Assembly: GCF_027247405.1 (NCBI RefSeq)
Contig: NZ_CP097463.1
Coordinates: forward strand, 3,782,001-3,846,000
Source of the DNA: Jatrophihabitans cynanchi
GTDB taxonomy: Bacteria > Actinomycetota > Actinomycetes > Mycobacteriales > Jatrophihabitantaceae
Length of the DNA: 64,000 nt
Direction: 5' to 3'
Below the pieces are notes generated by a model. The model saw nothing but the letters and a program-made list of their open reading frames with translations. It searched no databases and was not told the DNA's origin. This document shows positions 57,693 through 64,000 of the stretch, piece after piece. Made by a program: the position numbers and the translations under genes. Within the stretch, counting starts at the first letter, position 1, and each line of letters opens with the position of its first letter.

Positions 57693-58393
57693 CCACGACC
57701 GCGCTCTCACCCATTCGCGTCGTCGTCGCCGACGACCACCAGGTGGTCCGCGCCGGGTTCGCCGAGCTGCTCGACACCCAGCCGGACTTCCGCGTCGTCG
57801 GCACCGCCGCCGACGGCGCCGACGCCGTGCGCACCTGCCGTGAACTGAACCCGGACGTCGTGCTGATGGACGTGCGAATGCCCGGCATGGACGGCATCGA
57901 GGCCACCCGGCAACTCACTGCCGCCGGCGACGGCCCGCGCGTGCTCATCCTCACCACCTTCGACCTGGACGAATACGTGTACGACGCACTGCGCGCCGGT
58001 GCCAGCGGCTTCCTGCTCAAGGACGCCACCGCCGAACGGCTCTTCGACGCCGTCCGGGTGATCGCCGCCGGTCAGGCGCTGCTCGCGCCGGCCGTCACCC
58101 GCCGCCTCATCACCGAGTTCGCGCACCAACGCCCCGTCGCCGACAGTCCCGCTACCGTGCTGCTCGCAGCACTGACCGCTCGCGAGACCGAGGTCCTGCG
58201 CCTGCTCGCCGAAGGCCTGACGAACCTCGAGATCGCCGAACGCCTCGTCGTCACCGAACAGACCGTCAAGACCCACGTGAGCCGCCTGCTTGCCAAACTG
58301 GGGCTGCGCGATCGCACGCAGGCCGTCATCACCGCGTACGAAACCGGGCTGGTCCGCGCACGCAACGGCCGACCGGAGAGCGGACCGAGCTGA
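57689..58393 (+). CDS. NarL/LuxR-family response regulator
   Basis: A 234-residue regulator. The receiver has the acidic pocket VVVADDHQVVRAG, phospho-acceptor Asp61 in VVLMDVRMPGMDG, and a conserved Lys in FLLKDATAERLF. The LuxR HTH is LTARETEVLRLLAEGLTNLEIAERLVVTEQTVKTHVSRLL. It is the partner of the kinase just upstream (ATGA overlap) and presumably controls the divergent ABC transporter. Confidence 0.95.
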   Translation: MTTTALSPIRVVVADDHQVVRAGFAELLDTQPDFRVVGTAADGADAVRTCRELNPDVVLMDVRMPGMDGIEATRQLTAAGDGPRVLILTTFDLDEYVYDALRAGASGFLLKDATAERLFDAVRVIAAGQALLAPAVTRRLITEFAHQRPVADSPATVLLAALTARETEVLRLLAEGLTNLEIAERLVVTEQTVKTHVSRLLAKLGLRDRTQAVITAYETGLVRARNGRPESGPS

Positions 58394-58435
58394 CACCGGC
58401 CGGTGTGGAAACGGCAGACCGGGCAGTATGGGGGC

Positions 58436-59308
58436 ATGGGCCTGGCAGAGATCGCCGACCGGCTGTACGGGGTGCACCCCGGCGAGTTCACGCACAGCCG
58501 CGACGACGAGGTGCGCGCGGCCAAAGCAGCCGGTGACTCGGCGCTCGCGGCCCGGGTGAAGCTGCTGCGCCGCCCTTCGACCAGCGCGTGGCTGGTGAAC
58601 ACGCTGGTGCGGCAGGCCCCGGACCAGCTGGACGAACTGCTGCAGCTGGGCGAGGAGTTGCGTGCGGCCCAGCTCAACTTCGGCGGGCCGCAGCTACGCC
58701 GGCTGGTGGAACGGCGCCGGTCGGCGATCAGTGAACTGACCGTCACCGCGGTGCGGCTGTCGGTCGCCGCCGGGCATCAGGTGGGCGATCCGGCCATCCG
58801 CGAGGTCGCCGCAACGCTCGACGCCGCCGTGATCGACGAGGCTGCCGCGGAGGCGGTGCGCTCGGGACGGCTGCTGCGCCGGTTGGACGCCGCAGGGTTC
58901 GACGCGGTCGACGTGGAGGGCGCGGTGGCGGTGCCGGATGCCGACGGCGGCGCCGGGTCCAACGGACGGGCCCGGCCGGCGTTGCGCGCGGTTCGGACGC
59001 CGCCACGCGAGCTGCCCGCGCGCCCCAGCGCTCAGCAGCAGGCCGCGGACGCCGCCCGAGAGAGGGCGGCGGTCGCCGAGCGGGCGCTGGTGCGCGCCGA
59101 GGCCGCCCTCGGCTCCGCCGCCGAGGCGTTCGAGCGGGCGTGCCGTCACGTCGAACACATCGAGCAGGAACTCGCCGACGCGCGCAAGGCGCTGGCCGAC
59201 TCCCGGCACGCCGCCGCGTCGGCGCGGCAGGACCGCGACGCAGCCAAGCGCGCCCGCGACTCGGCCCAGGCCGTACTGACGCGCGCCGACGCGGCGCTGG
59301 GGTCGTGA
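58436..59308 (+). CDS. Coiled-coil protein of unknown function
   Basis: A 290-residue Ala/Arg/Glu-rich protein with no signal peptide or membrane span. The N-terminal half has a conserved-looking part (FTHSRDDEVRAAKAAGDSAL, LLRRPSTSAWLVNTLVRQAP, QLGEELRAAQ). A Pro/Ala-rich linker near 185-210 is followed by a long heptad-rich coiled coil to the end. Actinobacterial proteins of this form are annotated only as hypothetical. ATG 58436 follows a GTATGGGGGC stretch. It is one base before the metallophosphoesterase start, so an operon is certain in layout and a functional link is likely. Confidence 0.8.
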   Translation: MGLAEIADRLYGVHPGEFTHSRDDEVRAAKAAGDSALAARVKLLRRPSTSAWLVNTLVRQAPDQLDELLQLGEELRAAQLNFGGPQLRRLVERRRSAISELTVTAVRLSVAAGHQVGDPAIREVAATLDAAVIDEAAAEAVRSGRLLRRLDAAGFDAVDVEGAVAVPDADGGAGSNGRARPALRAVRTPPRELPARPSAQQQAADAARERAAVAERALVRAEAALGSAAEAFERACRHVEHIEQELADARKALADSRHAAASARQDRDAAKRARDSAQAVLTRADAALGS

Positions 59309-59309
59309 C

Positions 59310-60929
59310 GTGCAGGAGCTGACAAGGCGGCGATTGCGCCGGGTGGGTGAGTTCGTGCTGCGCTGGGCGCTGCGGATCGCGCTGCCGTTGGCGGGGGCGT
59401 CGGCCATGCTGCACCTGTTCCCGTACCACGCGATCGCCGGCGGCGTCCGGTTCAAGGTCGCGGCGACCCTGTTCACCCGGTCCGGCATCACCGCCGACAC
59501 CACCTTCGGCAGCTGGATCTTCGGCAACGTCGACGGGTTGCCGATCGGGATCCACCTGAGCCCGCAGAACGTGGACGTGGTGAAGATGGCGTCGGCCGCC
59601 ACCGCGGACCCGCAGGCCTACGTCGACTCGCTGCGCGAGGACTTCTCCGCGCAGGTGCCGAAGATCGTGGCCTGGTTGGCGGGTGAGGCGCTGCTCGGGG
59701 TGTTGCTCGGCCTGCTGGTGTCCGCGGCAGTGAACCTGGCGGTGCGGCAACTGCGTGGCCTGCCGCGGCGTGAACGCGAACTGCGGCTGCGCGGACGCCA
59801 ACTGGCAGCGTCGTTCGCGGTCCTCGTCGTGGTAGCCGCGTACGGCGCCGCGAGCTACAACCCGGACTGGACGAAACAGTCGCGGCTGACAGGCACGCTC
59901 GGGGCGCTGCAGCTGTTCCCGGGCCAGTTGCGCGCGTACTACCAGCAGCGCGCGACCGCGTTCGACGTCGTCAGCGGCATCGCCAGCATCCAGGCGCAGT
60001 TGCAGCAGCGCATCGAGCAGAAGTCCACGCCGCCGACCTCGTTCAACATCATGTACATCTCCGACATGCACCTGGCCGGTACCTATCCGCTGGTGCAGCA
60101 GTACGCGCAGAACTTCGACGTCTCGCTGATCATCAACACCGGCGACGAGTCGCAGTTCGGGACGGCGGCGGAGTTGTCACCCGGGTACGTCGCGCAGATC
60201 ACGTCGCTGACCAAGGTGGCGCCGATGATCTGGCTGGCAGGCAACCACGACTCGCCGACGACGGCTCAGATCATGGCGAAGATCCCGGGGGTCACGGTGC
60301 TCGGTGGCAAGACCACGGACGCCTCCGGCGGGTTCGCCGTCACCGCCCAGCAACTTCAGGCGTTCGGGCTGCACATCGCAGCCATCCCCGACCCGAGGGT
60401 GTACGGCGCGGCCGGTGTCTACGGCGCGGACGACGACAAGCTCACCGACCCGCTGGAGCGGGGCGCGATGGACCACGCGCTGCAGAAGGTGTCCGAGGAC
60501 GACCGGTTCGACATCTTCGCCACGCACGAACCGGTCGCGGCCGACGAGATCGCCAAGGTGCTGGACGGACGGGTGCGTCAGACGAACAGCGGCCACACCC
60601 ACAAGCAGAACGCCGACAGCGAGGTGCAGGGCGGCAAGACGATCAAGCTGGTCGAGGGTTCGACCGGCGCGGGCGGGTTGAAGGAGGTCGGGCTCGAGGT
60701 CAAGCCGTCGCCGGTCGCGTTCAGCATCGAGTCGGTCGCGCAGGACTGCCAGTTCACCAAGGTGGTGCGCTTCCAGGTGAACGGGGCCGCGCCGACGAGC
60801 ACGGACCTCAGCACGGCCGACGCGCAGAACGTCACGGCGTCGACGCTGTATCTCAAGCCGCAGGACGTGGCCGACGGTCGCACCTGCTCGACTACTCAGG
60901 GCATCAGCACGGCGGCGCAGCTCAGCTGA
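59310..60929 (+). CDS. Membrane-anchored metallophosphoesterase
   Basis: A 539-residue protein. Hydrophobic segments at ~19-40, ~118-140 and ~168-188 place a calcineurin-like domain outside or at the membrane. Metal-binding motifs are complete: YISDMHLAG (~249), INTGDESQF, AGNHDSP (~310), FATHEPV and NSGHTHKQ (~428). A ~90-residue C-terminal domain has two cysteines that could form a disulfide. Substrate unknown (phospholipid, nucleotide or phosphoprotein). GTG at 59310. It converges with, and overlaps by eight bases, the next gene on the other strand. Confidence 0.88.
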   Translation: MQELTRRRLRRVGEFVLRWALRIALPLAGASAMLHLFPYHAIAGGVRFKVAATLFTRSGITADTTFGSWIFGNVDGLPIGIHLSPQNVDVVKMASAATADPQAYVDSLREDFSAQVPKIVAWLAGEALLGVLLGLLVSAAVNLAVRQLRGLPRRERELRLRGRQLAASFAVLVVVAAYGAASYNPDWTKQSRLTGTLGALQLFPGQLRAYYQQRATAFDVVSGIASIQAQLQQRIEQKSTPPTSFNIMYISDMHLAGTYPLVQQYAQNFDVSLIINTGDESQFGTAAELSPGYVAQITSLTKVAPMIWLAGNHDSPTTAQIMAKIPGVTVLGGKTTDASGGFAVTAQQLQAFGLHIAAIPDPRVYGAAGVYGADDDKLTDPLERGAMDHALQKVSEDDRFDIFATHEPVAADEIAKVLDGRVRQTNSGHTHKQNADSEVQGGKTIKLVEGSTGAGGLKEVGLEVKPSPVAFSIESVAQDCQFTKVVRFQVNGAAPTSTDLSTADAQNVTASTLYLKPQDVADGRTCSTTQGISTAAQLS

Positions 60930-61296
60930 CCGGTCCGGCCGGCGGCTCGTCCTCGTGCGGCTCGGCCCGGCGGGCCCGGCGGCGCTGTTCCTCGGCGCGG
61001 GCGCGCAGGCCGGCGAGGAACTCCTCGTCGTCGTCCGGGTTGGTCGCGACCGGGCGGCGGTCGGCCGGGCGGCGCGCGGCGGGCGCGCGCTTCGATCCGG
61101 CGGCCGCGGCGTCCCACGGGCGGCCGGCGAACAGCCAGACGATCGAACCGACGAAGGTGAGCAGCAGGACGATCAGCACCCACACGACCTTGGGCAGGTT
61201 GCGGCAGCGGTCCTCGGGGGTGGTGATGACGTCGATGATGCAGAAGATCCAGAGGCCGAGCAGGGCTAGGCCGAACACTCCGTCGAACATCAGCAT
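60922..61296 (-). CDS. PLDc_N-type small membrane protein
   Basis: A 124-residue protein with two membrane spans (FGLALLGLWIFCIIDVITTP and VVWVLIVLLLTFVGSIVWLFAGRP), the phospholipase D N-terminal-like domain found alone in many actinobacteria. The cytoplasmic tail is charged (DDDEEFLAGLRARAEEQRRRAR). No catalytic HKD motif is present, so it is not a nuclease or lipase. ATG at 61296 has AGGAGG seven bases ahead. Function unknown. Confidence 0.85.
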   Translation of the reverse strand: MLMFDGVFGLALLGLWIFCIIDVITTPEDRCRNLPKVVWVLIVLLLTFVGSIVWLFAGRPWDAAAAGSKRAPAARRPADRRPVATNPDDDEEFLAGLRARAEEQRRRARRAEPHEDEPPAGPVS

Positions 61297-61345
61297 GTCG
61301 TGGCCTCCTGCCGTTGACGTCCAGTATGCGCGGTAGGTTCGCGAC

Positions 61346-62503
61346 GTGCCGACGTTAGCCGACATCATCACCGTGCTGGACGGCTGGTTCGACCCGGTTT
61401 GGGCCGAGTCGTGGGACGCGGTGGGCCTGGTGTGCGGAGATCCGGTGGAGCCGGTCGAGCGGATGGTGCTCGCCGTCGACGCGGTGCCGGCCACCGTTGC
61501 CGAGACGCTCGCGACCCGCTCGCAACTGCTCTTCACGCATCACCCGTTGCTGTTGTCCGGCGTGCACGGTGTGCCGGCGGACGATCCGAAGGGCGCTCTC
61601 GTGCATCGCCTGGTCACCGGCGCGGCCGCGTTGTTCGTGGCCCACACCAACGCCGATGTCGCCGAGCCCGGCGTCTCGGACGCCTTGGCCGGTCGGCTCG
61701 GCCTGACCGGGTTGCGGCCGCTGCAGGCGTTGCCCGGCGAGCCGCTCGACAAGCTCGTGGTGTTCGTCCCGCGGGTCGATGCGCAGCGGCTGATCGACGC
61801 GCTGGCCGGCGCCGGCGCGGGGGCGCTCGGTGACTACGACCGGTGCGCGTGGACCACGGAGGGCACCGGGACGTTCCGTCCGCTGACCGGTGCGACGCCG
61901 GCGATCGGAAAGGTCGGTCGGGTCGAGCAGGTCGCCGAAACGCGGGTCGAGATGGTGGTGCCGCCGTCCCGGCGCGCCGCCGTGCTGGCCGCCCTGCGGG
62001 CAGCGCATCCGTACGAGGAGCCGGCCTTCGACCTGCTCGCGGGTGTGCCGTTGCCGAGTGGCCGCGGGACGGGCCGGATCGGCGAACTCGCCGAGCCGAT
62101 GACGTTGCGCGGGTTCACCGCGCGAGCGGCGGCGCAACTGCCCGGCACCACGTGGGGTGTCCGCGCGGCCGGGGATCCCGATCGGCAGGTGCGCACTGTC
62201 GCCGTCTGTGGCGGGTCCGGCGGGTCGCTGGCCGAGCGGGCGCGCCGGGCGGGCGCGGACGTCTACCTGACCGCCGACCTGAAGCACCATGCCGCCGTCG
62301 AAGCGGTGACCGAGCGCGGCGCCGGCGCGATGGCGCTGGTGGACGTGGCGCACTGGGCGAGCGAGGCGCCGTGGCTGGATGAGGTGGCGGATCGTCTGCG
62401 CAGCCAGTTCGGCACTACGGTGGAGGTGCGAGTCTCCCGTCGCGTCACCGATCCGTGGACGCTGCACACCCCGTCACCCGAAACGAGTCCGAAGCGCACG
62501 TGA
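61346..62503 (+). CDS. Nif3-like dinuclear metal centre protein
   Basis: A 385-residue Nif3/YqfO-type protein. Metal-binding histidines are in LLFTHHPLLLSG and FVAHTNADVAEPG, and the C-terminal half has GSGGSLAERARRAGADVYLTADLKHHAA and VDVAHWASE. The length matches the long form with a PII-like insert (~residues 130-230, ending AHPYEEPAFDLL). Nif3 proteins are hexameric; they are described as GTP cyclohydrolase-like or of unknown role. It overlaps the zinc-ribbon gene (GTGA), a pairing conserved in actinobacteria. GTG start. Confidence 0.92.
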   Translation: MPTLADIITVLDGWFDPVWAESWDAVGLVCGDPVEPVERMVLAVDAVPATVAETLATRSQLLFTHHPLLLSGVHGVPADDPKGALVHRLVTGAAALFVAHTNADVAEPGVSDALAGRLGLTGLRPLQALPGEPLDKLVVFVPRVDAQRLIDALAGAGAGALGDYDRCAWTTEGTGTFRPLTGATPAIGKVGRVEQVAETRVEMVVPPSRRAAVLAALRAAHPYEEPAFDLLAGVPLPSGRGTGRIGELAEPMTLRGFTARAAAQLPGTTWGVRAAGDPDRQVRTVAVCGGSGGSLAERARRAGADVYLTADLKHHAAVEAVTERGAGAMALVDVAHWASEAPWLDEVADRLRSQFGTTVEVRVSRRVTDPWTLHTPSPETSPKRT

Positions 62504-63240
62504 ACGCAGACCACGCCGTCCAGCTCCGCCTGCTCGATCTGCAGGCCGCTGACACCGTCCTCGCCCAGCTCGCGCACCGGCGCACCAACCTGCCCGAACT
62601 CGCCGCGATCGCCGAACGCGGCAAGCACGGTGTCGACCTGCATAACGACGCCATCGACGCTGAGACGCGACTGGCCGACATCGCCGAGGATCAGCGGCGG
62701 CTGGAGAACGAGGTCGACACCGTCCGGTCCCGGCAGGCACGCGATGAGCAACGCCTGCAGTCCGGTGGGCTGCCGGCCAAGGAGCTGGAGGGCTTGCAGC
62801 ACGAGCTGGTCAGCCTGAAGCGGCGGCAGGCGACGCTCGAGGACGAGCTGCTCGAGATCATGGAGGTGCGCGAGGATGCGGACAGCTCCGTCGCCGAGAT
62901 CGGCGCGAAACGTGCGGCGCTCGCGGCCGAGCTGGCCGAGCTCGAAGCGGCGCGGGACGCCGCGTTCGAGGAGATCGACGCGGCTGTCGCGTTGCGCCGC
63001 GCCGAGCGTGACTCGATCGTCGCGGAGATCCCGGCCGATCTGCTGGCTCTCTACGAGCGGGCCCGCGAGCACGGCGGCGGTGTCGGCGCCGCGATGTTGC
63101 GGCACCGACGTTGCGAGGGTTGCCACATCGAATTGTCCGGTAGCGAACTGACCGCGGTGCGCTCCGCCGCACCGGATGCCGTGGTGCGGTGCGAGGAGTG
63201 CCGCCGGATCCTGGTGCGCACGGCCGAATCCGGCCTGTGA
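62500..63240 (+). CDS. Zinc-ribbon coiled-coil protein (CT398/Rv2229c-like)
   Basis: A 246-residue protein: a long antiparallel coiled coil (residues ~5-170, e.g. RLLDLQAADTVLAQLAHRR, LPAKELEGLQHELVSLKRRQ) followed by a C4 zinc ribbon (CEGCHIELS... CEECRRILV). The family binds partners such as sigma-54/FliH in Chlamydia and is nucleic-acid-associated elsewhere; in actinobacteria the function is not set. GTG at 62500 overlaps the nif3 stop. In mycobacteria an RNase H gene follows, which is not the case here. Confidence 0.9.
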   Translation: MNADHAVQLRLLDLQAADTVLAQLAHRRTNLPELAAIAERGKHGVDLHNDAIDAETRLADIAEDQRRLENEVDTVRSRQARDEQRLQSGGLPAKELEGLQHELVSLKRRQATLEDELLEIMEVREDADSSVAEIGAKRAALAAELAELEAARDAAFEEIDAAVALRRAERDSIVAEIPADLLALYERAREHGGGVGAAMLRHRRCEGCHIELSGSELTAVRSAAPDAVVRCEECRRILVRTAESGL

Positions 63241-63360
63241 GCCGGTGCGGCGGTCGTCAGAACGGCGGCGGCTCGTCGTCGAGGTCCGGGCCGGCAGGGG
63301 TGGCGGGTGCCGTCGGGGGCAGCAAAGGCGAACCCACCGGCACTGAGTCGCTCCGCTGCC

Positions 63361-64000
63361 TCACACGCCCACGAGGCGCACGCCGAGCCAGAGCCCGGCT
63401 GTCGCGACGGCGACGATCAGCGGCACGCTAAGCAGCCCGAAGGCGTGGAACTCGCGCACCCGCGGCCGTTCCTCCGCAGGCAGCATCCGCCGCCACAGCA
63501 GTGTCGCGAGTGAGCCGCCGAAGGTCGCGTTCGGCCCGACGTTCACGCCGACCAGCATCGCGAGTACCGCCGCCGGGTTTGCCGCAACCAGCGGCAGCAG
63601 CACGAGCGTGGCCGGCAGGTTGTTCACGACGTTCGCCAGCAGCGCGGCCAGGAACGCGATGCCGAGCAGTGCGGCGAGGGAACTGCCCGACGGGACCAGT
63701 TGTGCCAGCGCCGACCCGAGGCCGTGCCGCGCGACGGCGTCGACCACGACCGCGAGCGCGAGCACGAACGCGCAGAAGCCGAGACTGGCCTCGTCCAGCA
63801 GACGTCGCGGCGAGATGTCGCGCCGGGCGAACCGTGGTGCGAGCAGCAGGAGGCATCCGGCGCCGGCCGCCCACGCGACCGGAACGTCGAGCGAGGACAG
63901 CAGCACGAACCCGCACACGGTGACGACGAGCACGGCCAGCGCGTAGCGCGGCGCCGCCGGCTGCGCGAGTTCCGGTGCCTCGCCGGCATTGGGCAGGTCG
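63361..64000 (-). CDS. ArsB/NhaD-superfamily ion permease (N-terminus beyond window)
   Basis: The C-terminal ~210 residues of a multi-span transporter; the frame is open through base 64000, so the start lies outside. VDAVARHGLGSALAQLVP and LANVVNNLPATLVLLPLVA, then GVNVGPNATFGGSLATLLW and a last span are the conserved C-terminal half of ArsB-type arsenite/SLC13-like permeases. The NN-LPA and GPN/GSLATLLW motifs point to arsenite or dicarboxylate/Na+ transport. No arsenic genes are next to it in the window. It converges with the zinc-ribbon gene across a 120-base gap without a clear terminator. Confidence 0.85.
   Translation of the reverse strand, partial: DLPNAGEAPELAQPAAPRYALAVLVVTVCGFVLLSSLDVPVAWAAGAGCLLLLAPRFARRDISPRRLLDEASLGFCAFVLALAVVVDAVARHGLGSALAQLVPSGSSLAALLGIAFLAALLANVVNNLPATLVLLPLVAANPAAVLAMLVGVNVGPNATFGGSLATLLWRRMLPAEERPRVREFHAFGLLSVPLIVAVATAGLWLGVRLVGV

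Overview
The window is a stretch of a very GC-rich actinobacterial chromosome. Evidence for this is the S-(hydroxymethyl)mycothiol dehydrogenase (mycothiol is an actinobacterial thiol), DUF3145 and DUF3052 proteins, two WS/DGAT wax ester/triacylglycerol synthases, a homodimer-type AceE, and a PucR-type regulator next to a fabD-fabH-acpP-fabF-accD cluster. The genus cannot be fixed from this sequence alone. Most genes are packed in operons with 1-4 base ATGA/GTGA/TGATG overlaps, and many starts are GTG.

Left part (1-14.3 kb): an AraC regulator; a CAU-anticodon tRNA whose 3' end is repeated 2.4 kb downstream (33 of 36 bases), bracketing a small integrated-element remnant (VapBC, a lipoprotein, a decayed Phd-Doc pair); two coupled WS/DGAT acyltransferases; a PfkB sugar kinase; a secreted repeat protein; a QsdR/TetR-type regulator; and a five-gene Liv-type ABC importer. 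Next come sbcD-sbcC (14.5-18.6 kb). At 18.7-26.7 kb two divergent clusters face each other: cysD-cysNC-cysQ, which make PAPS and remove PAP, and a DUF1214-like/SDR/sulfotransferase/sirtuin run preceded by a palindrome that fits the KstR-type operator consensus. I read this as a possible PAPS-dependent sulfation locus.

Middle part (26.7-44.9 kb): a K+ channel with RCK domain, a ferredoxin reductase and folE face a SufR-like cysteine-rich regulator; LysE exporter; MscR; a 981-residue secreted phosphoesterase/PKD protein carrying an exact 889-bp internal direct repeat; DUF3145; DinB; then the fatty acid synthesis cluster (accD-type, fabF, acpP, fabH, fabD, regulator). Here FabD carries an unusual C-terminal lipoyl-like domain without the modifiable lysine. 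A PHP phosphoesterase and a pirin follow.

Right part (44.9-64 kb): aceE, DUF3052, AhpE, a methyltransferase and SURF1; tRNA-Val(UAC), followed by an accessory patch with an ISL3 remnant (terminal repeats and 8-bp target duplication intact, transposase deleted inside), an unknown two-gene unit with a frameshift lying between 22-bp direct repeats, and a second VapBC. The end holds an ABC-2 exporter with an extracellular sensor-like insert, divergent to a histidine kinase/LuxR pair, then a coiled-coil protein, a membrane metallophosphoesterase, a PLDc_N-type protein, Nif3, a zinc-ribbon protein, and an ArsB-like permease cut by the window edge.
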